From: Algoriphagus boseongensis | Lineage (GTDB): Bacteria > Bacteroidota > Bacteroidia > Cytophagales > Cyclobacteriaceae | Length of the DNA stretch: 64,000 bases | NCBI RefSeq assembly: GCF_004362805.1 | Contig: NZ_SNYF01000006.1 | Span: 124,001-188,000, forward strand | Direction of reading: 5' to 3' | In this document: one piece after another, positions 26,940-36,700 of the stretch | Layout: each line of letters opens with the position of its first letter | Numbering within the stretch: position 1 is the stretch's first letter | The notes under the pieces: model-generated | The model's input: the letters and a program-made list of their open reading frames with translations, nothing else | What the model was told of the DNA's origin: nothing | Database searches by the model: none | Position numbers and translations under genes: made by a program

Positions 26940-27698
26940 ATGATCTCATTTTTCAGAAAAATCCGCCAAAAACTCCTCACTCAGAATCGAGTCACCCGAT
27001 ATATCGCTTATGCTCTAGGAGAGATCTTTTTGGTAACCATCGGTATTTTGATCGCCTTGCAGGTGAATACCTGGAATGAACAAAGAAAAGATAGCAACAG
27101 AGAAAAATTAATCATGCAGAGTCTCCATTCGGAATTTCTGGGCATCAGCGATAAACTACAATCTACCATCCAGCACCATGAAGCAATCCTTGGGACTACC
27201 AAAGGGCTCATGAAGCTCTTTAATGAACCTGAATCCGTTTTAAAAAATCACAATCTGGATAGTCTTATTGAGAAAATGATCGATTTCAGGGTCTATAATC
27301 CTTCTCAGTTTGTCATTGATGACTTGACTTCATCAGGTAATCTTAATCTAATTTCTTCGGACACCTTGAGAAAATTGATTTTCGAATGGGGAACTGAATC
27401 CCAGCAAAAAGTAGAAACCTACAATACGTTGGATGATACGTCTCAATTGTTATTAGTCCCCTACATTATAGAAAATACCTCACTTAAAAATATTGATCGG
27501 TATGGATTTTTGAATTGGGAAGAAAAATCAAAATTTAATTCAGAGACCCATAAGTTATTTCTGGATTTAGAGTTTGAGAATCATTTGGACAACTATGCTT
27601 GGGGAATAGTGAATTACCTGCAGTCTTTAAATACTCTAAAGAATCTTACCAATAAAATTATTTCGGAGACAAGCCCTAACCAACTCCCTGAACAGTGA
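26940..27698 (+). CDS. DUF6090-type membrane protein, array copy 14
   Basis: The 252-aa product has anchor SFFRKIRQKLLTQNRVTRY, identical in the first 22 residues to copy 13, and TM ALGEIFLVTIGILIALQVN, NTWNEQRK. The mid motif is LTSSGNLNLISSDTLRKLI with FEWGTE, TSLKNID and FENHLDNYAWGI. The last element is shared with copy 15. The stop overlaps the GTG start of copy 15 by 4 nt. Function unknown. Confidence 0.9.
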   Translation: MISFFRKIRQKLLTQNRVTRYIAYALGEIFLVTIGILIALQVNTWNEQRKDSNREKLIMQSLHSEFLGISDKLQSTIQHHEAILGTTKGLMKLFNEPESVLKNHNLDSLIEKMIDFRVYNPSQFVIDDLTSSGNLNLISSDTLRKLIFEWGTESQQKVETYNTLDDTSQLLLVPYIIENTSLKNIDRYGFLNWEEKSKFNSETHKLFLDLEFENHLDNYAWGIVNYLQSLNTLKNLTNKIISETSPNQLPEQ

Positions 27699-28444
27699 TC
27701 TCAATCTTCCGCAAAATCCGCCAAAAACTCCTCAGAGAAAGTAAGGTCACCCGCTACTTGGCTTATGCCATTGGAGAGATTGTGTTAGTCGTTATTGGGA
27801 TTTTGATCGCCTTGCAGGTGAATACCTGGAATGAGAATCGAAACAATCAAAAAAAGGAAACTGGAATCCTCAAGGATCTTCATCAAGAATTCCAGCTCAA
27901 CAAAGCCAGCATAGATGCCTCCATACAACAGCATCAGACGATCTTGGAGGCCATCAAAGGAATCCTGAATTTGATGGGTCAAGACAACCCTGAACTCAGC
28001 GAAAATCAGATAGATAGTCTCATCAATATGAGCTTGGAGTATGATAATTATAGCCCCAGCCAATCTGTAATTGCAGAATTGATTTCCTCAGGTAAAACCA
28101 GTTTGATCTCCTCAGACACTCTTAGAACCTTGATTTTTGAATGGGTCCAAGAAATCGAAGATAAAAATGAAGGATACCAGTCCTTAGATGTAGTAAGTGA
28201 AAACCTATTGCTACCCTACCTTACTAAAAACGGATCGATGAAAAATATCGATTCGAATGGGATGCTCAAAGGAATTGGAAGATCAAGGTTATCCTCCAGC
28301 AACTTGGCATTAGTGCAAGAGGCAGAATTTGAAAATCATATGGACAATCAGGCTTGGGGAATCACCAACTACCTGCTCAAATTAGAAAAACTACGAGAAA
28401 TCATTGAGGCTATTTTGTATCATACCCAAGCCGAAACCCCATGA
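27695..28444 (+). CDS. DUF6090-type membrane protein, array copy 15 (GTG start)
   Basis: The GTG at 27695 is chosen because it aligns with the ATG of all other copies and gives the usual 4-nt overlap (GTGA). The 249-aa product reads ISIFRKIRQKLLRESKVTRY then TM AIGEIVLVVIGILIALQVN. The mid motif LISSGKTSLISSDTLRTLI, then FEWVQE, GSMKNID and FENHMDNQAWGI make it the sister of copy 14. Function unknown. Confidence 0.9.
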   Translation: MISIFRKIRQKLLRESKVTRYLAYAIGEIVLVVIGILIALQVNTWNENRNNQKKETGILKDLHQEFQLNKASIDASIQQHQTILEAIKGILNLMGQDNPELSENQIDSLINMSLEYDNYSPSQSVIAELISSGKTSLISSDTLRTLIFEWVQEIEDKNEGYQSLDVVSENLLLPYLTKNGSMKNIDSNGMLKGIGRSRLSSSNLALVQEAEFENHMDNQAWGITNYLLKLEKLREIIEAILYHTQAETP

Positions 28445-29205
28445 TCTCATTTTTTAGAAAAATACGCCAAAAACTCTTAAGCCAGAACCGGGTCACCAGG
28501 TACTTAGCTTATGCTATTGGAGAGATAGTGTTGGTGGTCATTGGGATATTGATTGCACTTCAAATTAATATCCAAAAAGAAGCTGCTGATCAGAAAAATG
28601 AAACCAAGCAACTTTTGATAGGCATACAAGGGGATTTGAAGTTGGAGGCAGAGCGAATTGAGTTTCTACTTACTTATTACGGGGAAATCACTGATGGAGT
28701 CCAAAAAATTCTATTGACCTATCAAGGAAAAGAACAGCATAGCAATGAAAACCTTGGAAAGTATTTTTTGAACTCATTTGAATTTAGAAAATTCTCGAAG
28801 TTCAATACTAGCTATCAGGCCCTCTACGTAAGTGGACTTCTTCAAGAAATTACTGACAAAAAGTTAGCGGAGGATATCATTACCTACTATACCAAACAAT
28901 ACTTGGAGTGGTCCCTGGAAATCTATCAACAAAAAGCAGGAGCATTTAATTTTAATCATACCACCCAGTTTTACCCCCTTGATAAACTTCAAGGAAGAAG
29001 CGAGTATAAATCCATTCCAAATTTCCGCTTGGATTTGGAAAAGGAGTTCACTACTGATTTTAAAGAATTCATAAAAGAACCTGAAGTATTGAATTTCCTT
29101 GTAGATCTTTTGCATCAAAGTGATCTGGTTTTTTCCAATTTGAAATCCTACCAAGAATCCAATCAGATTTTATCTGAGCAGATCCAAAACTACATTGAGC
29201 AATGA
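28441..29205 (+). CDS. DUF6090-type membrane protein, array copy 16
   Basis: The 254-aa product has anchor SFFRKIRQKLLSQNRVTRY and TM AIGEIVLVVIGILIALQIN, after which NIQKEAAD replaces NWNE. The mid motif is the relaxed LYVSGLLQEITDKKL. The C-terminal domain does not share the FENH element of copies 12-15 despite a near-identical 5' end, so the anchor and the domain have different histories. It overlaps the truncated copy by 4 nt. Function unknown. Confidence 0.9.
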   Translation: MISFFRKIRQKLLSQNRVTRYLAYAIGEIVLVVIGILIALQINIQKEAADQKNETKQLLIGIQGDLKLEAERIEFLLTYYGEITDGVQKILLTYQGKEQHSNENLGKYFLNSFEFRKFSKFNTSYQALYVSGLLQEITDKKLAEDIITYYTKQYLEWSLEIYQQKAGAFNFNHTTQFYPLDKLQGRSEYKSIPNFRLDLEKEFTTDFKEFIKEPEVLNFLVDLLHQSDLVFSNLKSYQESNQILSEQIQNYIEQ

Positions 29206-29261
29206 TTAGCTTTTTTAGAAAAATCCGCCAGAAACTTCTTTCTCTAAGGCAAGGAATGTAG
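29202..29261 (+). pseudogene. Truncated 17th DUF6090 copy
   Basis: An ATG at 29202, overlapping the stop of copy 16 by 4 nt as at the other tight junctions, opens a frame reading MISFFRKIRQKLLSLRQGM and a TAG at 29259-29261. The first 14 residues are the canonical array anchor. The homology then ends abruptly, before the TM, without an obvious frameshifted continuation downstream. It is best read as the broken end of a further duplicate. Confidence 0.8.
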
Positions 29262-29583
29262 GAAACCAAAAAAATAAATTTCAAAAACTGGTATTTCAAA
29301 AAATCACTAATCAACGATTTGGAGAGGAACTTTAGTGATATAGAAAAGAAGTAGTTTTTTCTTCTCTAAAGCCCTTTTTTAATTCTAAATACCCTTCCTC
29401 AATCCCTTGAATTCCAAGAGGATTTTGTATTTTGGAAAAACCAACTTTTAGCCTACCTAAATATTTTATTAACCCCTCCTTCCTGAAGCTTATTCTTCTA
29501 ATCGGTCGGAGTACGCTTTTGTCCATTTTCATTCTTTTAATTGAGAATAGAGAAAAGCTAGAATTAAGAATTTTCAATCGATT
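29262..29583. other. Intergenic region between the array and the kinase operon
   Basis: These 322 bp hold no convincing gene. The only structure I see is a perfect inverted repeat, ATCACTAA at 29303-29310 and TTAGTGAT at 29332-29339, separated by 21 nt, without a following U-tract. The region is A/T-rich and should contain the promoter of the kinase operon at 29584, but I find no clear TTTG / TAnnTTTG pair. No remnant of a longer 17th array copy is visible. Confidence 0.6.
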
Positions 29584-32500
29584 ATGAAACTAAGCCCAAG
29601 CGAAGAACAAGAGATTCTCCAATTGATGGAGGACTATTGGAACAGCTATTTTGAAGGAAATTTGGAAAAATGGGCTTCCTATATTCCAGACCATTACAGA
29701 AACATAGGCACCACCCAAGAGGAAATCTGGGAGAATAAAAAACAGATTGTGGACTATACCCGCAGGATATTTGACCAGATGGTGGGTATGGCTGATTTTA
29801 GAAATAAGACTGCCCAAGTCATCACCTATGATCCACATGTGATGGTTCATGAGATCGGAGATCTATTCGTCAAAGCAGAAGAAGACTGGGTTTATTATGC
29901 TCCATTTCGCCTTTCTTCCTTATTGGAGAAAACGGAGGAAGGATGGAAAATCCTCCACCAGCATGGTTCTTTTCCCGATCTAAAAGCTGCAGAAGGAGAA
30001 GCTTTTGGCCTGGATGCAGTCAAAGCCGAAAACGAGCGCCTCAAAAAGGCAGTGGAAGAAAGAACCCTTGAACTGGAGCTACAAAAAAAGGAGCTTGAAA
30101 TCGAGGCGGCATTGGAGAGAGTTCGCTCCAAAAGTTTGACCATGCACCAAACCAGTGAATTACAATCTGTCATTCATACGGTGCATGAAGAATTGCTCAA
30201 ATTGAACCTCTCCATTTTTGGAGGATCCTTTATCGTGATCAATAGTGAGCTTGATAATGAAATCAAATGCTGGGGTGCTGGGGGAACGGCAGACACCTCG
30301 AATGAAGTCCATATTCCACGATTTGAAAAGCCATTCTACACCAACCTGCTCGAAGGGATAAAAAAAGGTCCGGGTTTCTTCACAGAGAAATATTCTGCAG
30401 CAGAAAAAGAGGAGTTTTTCGCCTTTCTATTTACACATGAACCTTGGTCGAAACTGAGCACTGAGGAGAAAAAAAAGACGCTGGAAGCAAAGACAGCATA
30501 TACTAGGTCTTGCGCAGTGTCGAAGCATACCAGCATTTTTATCATCAATCAGGCAGGCGTTCCGTTCTCTGTAGCAGATAATGCGATCCTGAAAAGGTTC
30601 GGTAAAGTCTTTGAGCAATCTTACACCCGCTTTTTGGATCTTCAAAAAGCTGAAGCCCAAGCAAGGGAAGCACAAATTGAGGCCTCACTGGAAAGGGTAA
30701 GAGCCACTTCATTAGCCATGCATACCTCTCAGGATTTGAGCAAAGTGGTCTATGTGGTATTTACAGAGTTGGTCAAACTCGATGCGCAACTTGATCGATG
30801 CCTCATCCTGACCGTCAATCCCGAGACCTTAGGCATCACCTGGTACCTCACTGGCAAAGAAGGCTTGCTTTCCAATAATGGATTTTTGGTGGAGAATAAC
30901 CCCCACCCTTCCCATCAAGCCTATTTGGAAGGTTGGCGGACCAAACGTAAAAAGTGGCATTACCTGCTTGAGGGGGAGGAAAAAAAGAGTTGTGATAAAT
31001 ACCTTTTTTCACAAACTGAACTCGCCAAATTGCCGGATTTTATCAAAGCTGACATGGCTGCTGTAGAATCCATTCATCTGACCATCTCATCTGATGATTT
31101 TGGTTGTCTGATAGCGAGTAGCATATCTCCTTTGCCGGAAGCCCATGCCGGAATAGTGGACAGGTTTACTTCGGTTTTTAACCAAACCTACACCCGCTTC
31201 CTCGATCTTCAAAAAGCTGAAGCCCAAGCTAGGGAAGCTCAGGTTCAACTTGCTTTGGAAAGGGTTAGAGCTAGGACCATGGCCATGCAAGGCAGTGAGG
31301 AGCTTGCAGAAGTTTCCTATTTGTTGAACAAGCAAGTGGTAGACTTGGGTATACCTACCCGGGGCTGCGCCTTCAATATTTACGATGAAAACGATTCTCT
31401 GGAGTGGTTTAGCAATCTAGAAGGCACTTTGCCTACCTACAGAACTCCGAGAGAAAATATCTTTCTCAAGTACTACGAGGCTGGGCAGCGAGGGGAATCT
31501 CTGTTGATTGAGGAATTCGGCGGAGAACGGATTAAGGAACACTATAAATATTTAGCTACGCTTTCTACCAATGACAATAAGGAAGAAAAAATAGCAGCTG
31601 GAGTAGCCAAAGTTCCGGATTCCCAAATAGACCATGTGGCCTATTTCAAGTACGGTTACCTATTGTTCATTACGCTGGTGCCAGCTCCGGAGGCTCATGA
31701 AATATTCAAGCGTTTTGCCAAAGAATTTGAACAAACCTATACCCGCTTTCTAGACCTTCAAAAAGCAGAAGCCCAAGCCCGCGAATCTAAAATAGAATTA
31801 TCCTTGGAGAGAATCCGGGCCCAAGTAACCTCCATGCAAGAGTCATCCGATCTCTTTGATATCGTGGTCACAATGCGCAAAGAGTTTGTCTCATTGGGAT
31901 ACCAAGCAGACTATTTTTGGCATATGCGGTGGACTCCTGAGCAGTATGAGATGTCCATGACCTCAGAAGATGGCAACCGAATCGGGATGGTAATCAATGT
32001 TCCAAAATTTGTACATGATGATATTCCAAGATTGGCTGAGTGGGAAAAGAGTGATTCCAACCTATTTGTCTTAGACCTTAATGGGCCAGAAGCTTGGGAC
32101 TATATAGAAAAAATGAATACCTATGGCAAGTATGAGCAAGTAGACCCTCATGCGCCATCGGAAGAAGATATTTTAGCGATAGGAGGACTGACTTTTATAA
32201 TCGCAAGGACCTCCCACGGTGAAATTGGATTCAGCCTACCAGGACAAGTTCCCGAGCCCCCTAAAGAATCTCTAGAAACCCTCATCCGTTTTGCTAAAGT
32301 ATTTGGGATTGCATACAAGAGATTTGAAGATCTTAAGAAAGCAGAGGAGCAAGCACGTGAAGCTAAGATAGAATTATCCTTAGAGAGAATACGGGCAAAA
32401 GTCTCCTCCATGCAGGAATCCACTGAGCTCCTGGACATCATGGTCAGTATTAGAAAGGAATTTGTCTCCTTAGGCCATGCAGCAGATTATTTTTGGTACA

Positions 32501-33783
32501 TGCGCTGGCTGCCGGATAAGTACGAAAAGGCTATGACCTCAGGCGACGGAAGCCAAGTGGGGATGATCATGACCCTGCCCAGACACATACATGGCGATAT
32601 TCCATTAGTGGCAAATTGGGAAAAAGGTCAAGAACCCACCTTGGTATTTCCAATGGATGTGGAAACGGCAATGGTCTATGTAGACAAAATGATTTCTCTG
32701 GGTGATTTTGAATTGGTGGATCCGAATTCACCTACATTGGAAGATATCCAGCACATCGGAGGACTCACTTTTGTCATGGCGAGAACTTCCCAAGGAGAAA
32801 TTGGGTATAGCCTTCCGGGTGAAGTTCACAATCCTCCTGAGGAAGCAGTCAAGACCCTTGCCCGATTTGCCGGGGTATTTGATTTGGCCTATGCCCGATT
32901 TGAGGATTTGAAAAAAGCAGAACGTGACTTGGTGGAGATCAAAAAAGCCAAGAAAAAGGCTGAGGAAGCACTGGCCGAATTGAAATCCGCCCAAGCCCAA
33001 TTGATCCAGTCTGAAAAGATGGCTTCTTTGGGTGAACTCACCGCTGGGATTGCCCACGAGATTCAGAACCCGCTCAACTTTGTGAATAACTTCTCCGAAG
33101 TAAGTGGGGAGTTGATTGATGAAGCGCAGCAAGAAATAGATAAAGGCGATTTGGAAGAAATCAAATTTATTCTTCAGGATCTCAAAGACAACCTGTCCAA
33201 AATCAACCATCATGGAAAACGGGCTGGCTCCATCGTCAAAGGAATGCTGGAACACAGCAGAAAAAGTGAGGGTAAAAAAGAACTGGTAGACCTCAATGCG
33301 CTTGCCGATGAATGCCTCAAACTCGGCTTTCATGGGCTTCGGGCCAAAGACAAATCCTTTTCCGCCGATTTTAAAACAGATTTTTCTACAGCTCTACCCC
33401 AGATTTCTATAGTCAGACAGGATATTGGCAGAGTCCTGCTAAATCTTGTCAATAATGCATTCTATGCAGTCCATGATTTTGGAAAAACTCAGAACTCGGA
33501 TTTTAAACCAATAGTGTCTATATCCACTCGCAAAGAAGGAAACCAACTAGAAATCTGCGTCTCAGATAACGGAAAGGGTATCCCAGAGCATATCCTGGAT
33601 AAAATTTTCCAACCTTTTTTTACTACCAAACCTACCGGGGAAGGCACCGGGCTCGGACTTTCATTGAGCTATGATATCATCAAGGCACATGGAGGGGAAT
33701 TAACAGCCATTAATCTTTCTGGAGGCGGTGCCCAGTTTAAAATCACTTTACCAGTTGTCAACGCATCCGATGGAGAAAAATAA
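29584..33783 (+). CDS. Giant soluble sensor histidine kinase: NTF2-like domain, 5 GAF-like repeats, kinase core
   Basis: The 1399-aa protein has no signal peptide or TM. Residues 1-135 look like an NTF2/SnoaL-like domain ([20 protein letters not shown] to [11 protein letters not shown]). A coiled coil leads into five tandem units whose helix contains ALERVR-like sequence at residues 177, 369, 558, 741 and 933. Units 4 and 5 are close duplicates. The kinase core has phospho-acceptor His1158 in [13 protein letters not shown]-box [28 protein letters not shown] and [12 protein letters not shown], all intact. No receiver domain follows. The last 14 nt overlap the next kinase gene, so the two are translationally coupled. 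Confidence 0.92.
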   Translation: MKLSPSEEQEILQLMEDYWNSYFEGNLEKWASYIPDHYRNIGTTQEEIWENKKQIVDYTRRIFDQMVGMADFRNKTAQVITYDPHVMVHEIGDLFVKAEEDWVYYAPFRLSSLLEKTEEGWKILHQHGSFPDLKAAEGEAFGLDAVKAENERLKKAVEERTLELELQKKELEIEAALERVRSKSLTMHQTSELQSVIHTVHEELLKLNLSIFGGSFIVINSELDNEIKCWGAGGTADTSNEVHIPRFEKPFYTNLLEGIKKGPGFFTEKYSAAEKEEFFAFLFTHEPWSKLSTEEKKKTLEAKTAYTRSCAVSKHTSIFIINQAGVPFSVADNAILKRFGKVFEQSYTRFLDLQKAEAQAREAQIEASLERVRATSLAMHTSQDLSKVVYVVFTELVKLDAQLDRCLILTVNPETLGITWYLTGKEGLLSNNGFLVENNPHPSHQAYLEGWRTKRKKWHYLLEGEEKKSCDKYLFSQTELAKLPDFIKADMAAVESIHLTISSDDFGCLIASSISPLPEAHAGIVDRFTSVFNQTYTRFLDLQKAEAQAREAQVQLALERVRARTMAMQGSEELAEVSYLLNKQVVDLGIPTRGCAFNIYDENDSLEWFSNLEGTLPTYRTPRENIFLKYYEAGQRGESLLIEEFGGERIKEHYKYLATLSTNDNKEEKIAAGVAKVPDSQIDHVAYFKYGYLLFITLVPAPEAHEIFKRFAKEFEQTYTRFLDLQKAEAQARESKIELSLERIRAQVTSMQESSDLFDIVVTMRKEFVSLGYQADYFWHMRWTPEQYEMSMTSEDGNRIGMVINVPKFVHDDIPRLAEWEKSDSNLFVLDLNGPEAWDYIEKMNTYGKYEQVDPHAPSEEDILAIGGLTFIIARTSHGEIGFSLPGQVPEPPKESLETLIRFAKVFGIAYKRFEDLKKAEEQAREAKIELSLERIRAKVSSMQESTELLDIMVSIRKEFVSLGHAADYFWYMRWLPDKYEKAMTSGDGSQVGMIMTLPRHIHGDIPLVANWEKGQEPTLVFPMDVETAMVYVDKMISLGDFELVDPNSPTLEDIQHIGGLTFVMARTSQGEIGYSLPGEVHNPPEEAVKTLARFAGVFDLAYARFEDLKKAERDLVEIKKAKKKAEEALAELKSAQAQLIQSEKMASLGELTAGIAHEIQNPLNFVNNFSEVSGELIDEAQQEIDKGDLEEIKFILQDLKDNLSKINHHGKRAGSIVKGMLEHSRKSEGKKELVDLNALADECLKLGFHGLRAKDKSFSADFKTDFSTALPQISIVRQDIGRVLLNLVNNAFYAVHDFGKTQNSDFKPIVSISTRKEGNQLEICVSDNGKGIPEHILDKIFQPFFTTKPTGEGTGLGLSLSYDIIKAHGGELTAINLSGGGAQFKITLPVVNASDGEK
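30097..32920 (+). repeat. Five in-frame sensor-domain repeats, about 183-192 codons each
   Basis: Each unit begins with a charged linker helix ([20 protein letters not shown] type), continues with a variable GAF-like alpha/beta domain and closes with an [16 protein letters not shown] helix leading straight into the next linker. The DNA of the linkers is very similar between units, so the region is prone to unequal recombination. Boundaries are approximate. Confidence 0.8.
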
Positions 33784-36700
33784 GAGGCAATTATTGGAAA
33801 AAACCTTCCGCCAATTCATGAAAACAGGACTTGAAGGAGATAATCCTGGCCTGATAAAAAAGTTGGTGGATGAAAGAGTAATGGGTTTTGGAACAGCCAT
33901 CGATGAAAAAGTAATAGGAAGCCAAGGGTTGATCTCTCTGATTGAAACTCAAAAAAAGCAAGCTGAAGGATTGGATATTTCTTGGAGGCATGAACCTATG
34001 GATAGGTTTATTTCTGATGATGAAAATACCGCAGTTTTTGCCGATGACATCTTTTTGATAGTTAAGACTGAATCTGAAGAGTTAGAGATGTACATGCGGT
34101 TTTCTACAGTCTTGAATTACAGCAATACCGAATGGAAAGTAATCCATTGGCACGGCTCCAAGCCTGAGGAAGTAGAAAGTGATAAGGACACTTGGGGCAT
34201 AGAAAACTGGAAACAAAAAGCGGAAGAACTTGAACGGCTGGTAGCAGAGAAAACGGCCGATTTGGTTGAAAAAAACCGGGAGCTCGAAATTGAAGCGGCT
34301 TTGGAACGGGTTCGGTCGATGACAATGGCCATGCATTCCAGTACAGATATAGGGGCCTGTATCCTAAAAATGTTTGAAGAACTCACTTTTTTGGGCGTAG
34401 ACGAGGGAACGCGCTTCGGTATTGGAATCTTAAATCACAATAACGAGAACAACCAACTTTGGACAGCTCGAAGGGATGGAGAAGAAGTCAAAATGCATAT
34501 CGGAAATCTGGATATGACTTCCCATCCATTATTGAAAAAGGCCCGGAAGGCTTGGAAAGAGCAAGTTCCTTTTCATCAATATGTCTTGGAAGGACAGGAT
34601 TTAATGGATTATTACCAGATGCTGAATAATGCACCCGACTACAAAATCCATATCCCTCTGGAAAAATTACCCAAAAAGGAGATCCAGCATTGTTTCATAT
34701 TCGAGCATGGGTTTTTTTATGCCTTCAGCCCGAATGAATTCAACCCTGAATTAATTCAAATCACCCAACGATTCAGTTCGCAGTTTTCCCAAACCTATAG
34801 ACGGTATTTGGATCTTCAAAAAGCAGAGCAACAAGCTCGGCAGGCTCAGATTGAAGTAGCTGTGGAGCGGGTTCGGGCCCAATCTATGGCCATGCACCAT
34901 CCGGATGACCTCAATAACGTAAATAAAGAACTACTCGCTCAGCTGAAATGGCTACAGATTCAAGGACTCTCGGGGGTTACCTTTTACCTGGTTGGTCAGG
35001 ATGGATGGGTAAAAGCCTGGGATTTTTCAAGCCCGGGAAATATTGGAGACCAAACCAGCTATACAATTCATTTCGACTATACCAAGTATGAAATGCTGGG
35101 ATTTCCATTTAAAACCTTGCTCCAAACGGACCTGGATTACTTCGTAGCAGATTACCCACTTGAAAAACTGAAGAAGGCTGTCTGGGAGTTTGAAGAAATC
35201 GATAAAGCAATTGCCAATATTCTTAAAGAGGCTTTATCAACCGGAGCATTGACCCATCAATGGACGGCTTGTGCCAGAATATCTAATGGATTGCTAGGTG
35301 TCGATCTGGTCGATTCACCCAATGAAGACACCAAAGCCATTGTATTAAAAATGGCTGGCGCATTCAACCAAGCATACACACGCTTTCTCGATCTTCAAAA
35401 AGCAGAAGCACAGGCAAGGGAAGCTCAGATTGAAGCAGCTTTGGAAAGAGTTAGATCAAGATCGATGGCCATGCACAAGAGTGAAGAACTCAAAGAAGTT
35501 ATTCAGTTATTGTTTGAGCAATTTCGCTTATTAAATTTCAAAATTGACTCAGCGCAATTTGACCCTAATTATAAGGATAACGATGACCTCAACCTTTGGG
35601 CAGCAGCACCCGGTCAGCCCTACTCCATATTGCTGAATATTCCGTACGTTGACAGTCCTTTATTTAATTCAATTAAGGAAGCAAAGAAAAGAGGGCTATC
35701 ATTTATTACACAGAAGTTATCCTACGAGGATAAAAATCAATTTTTCCGGCACTTCTTCCAGCATATCAAAAATATTCCTGCAGCAAGACAAAAATTAATT
35801 TTTGATAGTCCGGGTATGTACCGGGCTGTAGTCTTCATGGAAAATGTTTCGCTTGCCATCCAAAACTACTCAAACACTCCTTATTCAGAGGAAGAAAATG
35901 AAGTGCTCAAACGATTTGGTAAAACCTTTGAACAAGTTTACACCCGCTTTCTTGATCTTCAAAGAGCCGAAGCACAGGCAAGAGAAGCCGAGATCGAATT
36001 AGCCTTGGAAAGAGTCAGGGCAAGGACCATGGCCATGCACAAAAGTGAGGAGCTGGCAGAAACTGCTGCTGTCCTTTTCGAGCAACTTCGGATTCTTGGC
36101 AATACCCCTGAAAGAATCAATTTGGGGATTTTTAAAGAGGAGGAAAATCTCATTGAATGGTGGATCACTACTCAAGATGGTCATCTGATTGAAAAAAGCT
36201 TTATAACTAAGTTTCAGGATCACCAGGTTTTGAAAGGAATGTTTAAAGCCTGGAAAGAGAAGAAAAAGTCCGATGTAATCAACCTAAAAGGGGATGAGGT
36301 AAAGGATTGGGTCCAATACATTACCACAGTTTTAGGAATGCCTGTGAACCCGGAATTGGTCAAAGAGCAAAGATTTTTATCCTCTGCTTATTTTTCTCAA
36401 GGTTTGATTGGCACAACCACCTCGACTCCCTTACCAGAGGAAACCATTAGCCTGCTGGAAAGATTTGCCTCCGTTTTCCAACAAACCTACACCCGCTTCC
36501 TTGATCTTCAAAGAGCTGAAAAGCAGACCAGAGAAGCCCGGATCGAAGCAGCTTTGGAAAAAATCCGTTCCCGTACCATGGGCATGCAAAGCAGTGCCGA
36601 GCTGCCTGAAGTGGCCAACCTGCTTTTTTTGGAAATACAGGCATTAGGCATCCCAGCATGGAGCTGTGGGTATAATATTCTGGCAGAGGATAAAAAAACG

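Larger units (their letters stand above)
16136..29261 (+). repeat. Tandem array of 16 DUF6090-type genes plus a truncated 17th copy
   Basis: Sixteen complete head-to-tail genes of 226-265 codons share one plan: a basic amphipathic N-terminus, a single TM helix near residues 22-42 and about 200 variable, mostly helical residues. The first 110-150 nt are strongly conserved at DNA level; for instance, a block starting ATGATCTCATTTTTTAGAAA recurs at 20770, 25461 and 28441. The C-terminal halves differ greatly. Junctions are very tight: overlaps of 4 nt at 20770, 23087, 23812, 26195, 27695, 28441 and 29202, 1 nt at 16918, otherwise 1-11 nt gaps. The only interruption is 24493-25460. Confidence 0.92.

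Noticed and set aside
16136..29261. Regularly spaced identical 35-40 nt blocks that could look like a CRISPR array or direct-repeat element
   Set aside because: Spacing is 700-800 bp and each block is the translated start of a full gene, so it is a gene family, not a CRISPR.
29303..29339. Inverted repeat ATCACTAA/TTAGTGAT as a terminator of the array
   Set aside because: The stem is 8 bp and A/T-rich with a 21-nt loop and no T-run, so termination is unlikely; it could be an operator, but nothing supports that further.
32728..33333. A 201-codon minus-strand frame opposite the first giant kinase
   Set aside because: It mirrors the conserved DHp region, recurs opposite the other kinases, and looks like an antisense by-product of codon use.
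33728..33769. GTG start for the second giant kinase
   Set aside because: The extra 14 residues lie in another frame of the first kinase's end and resemble nothing in the paralogue's N-terminus.
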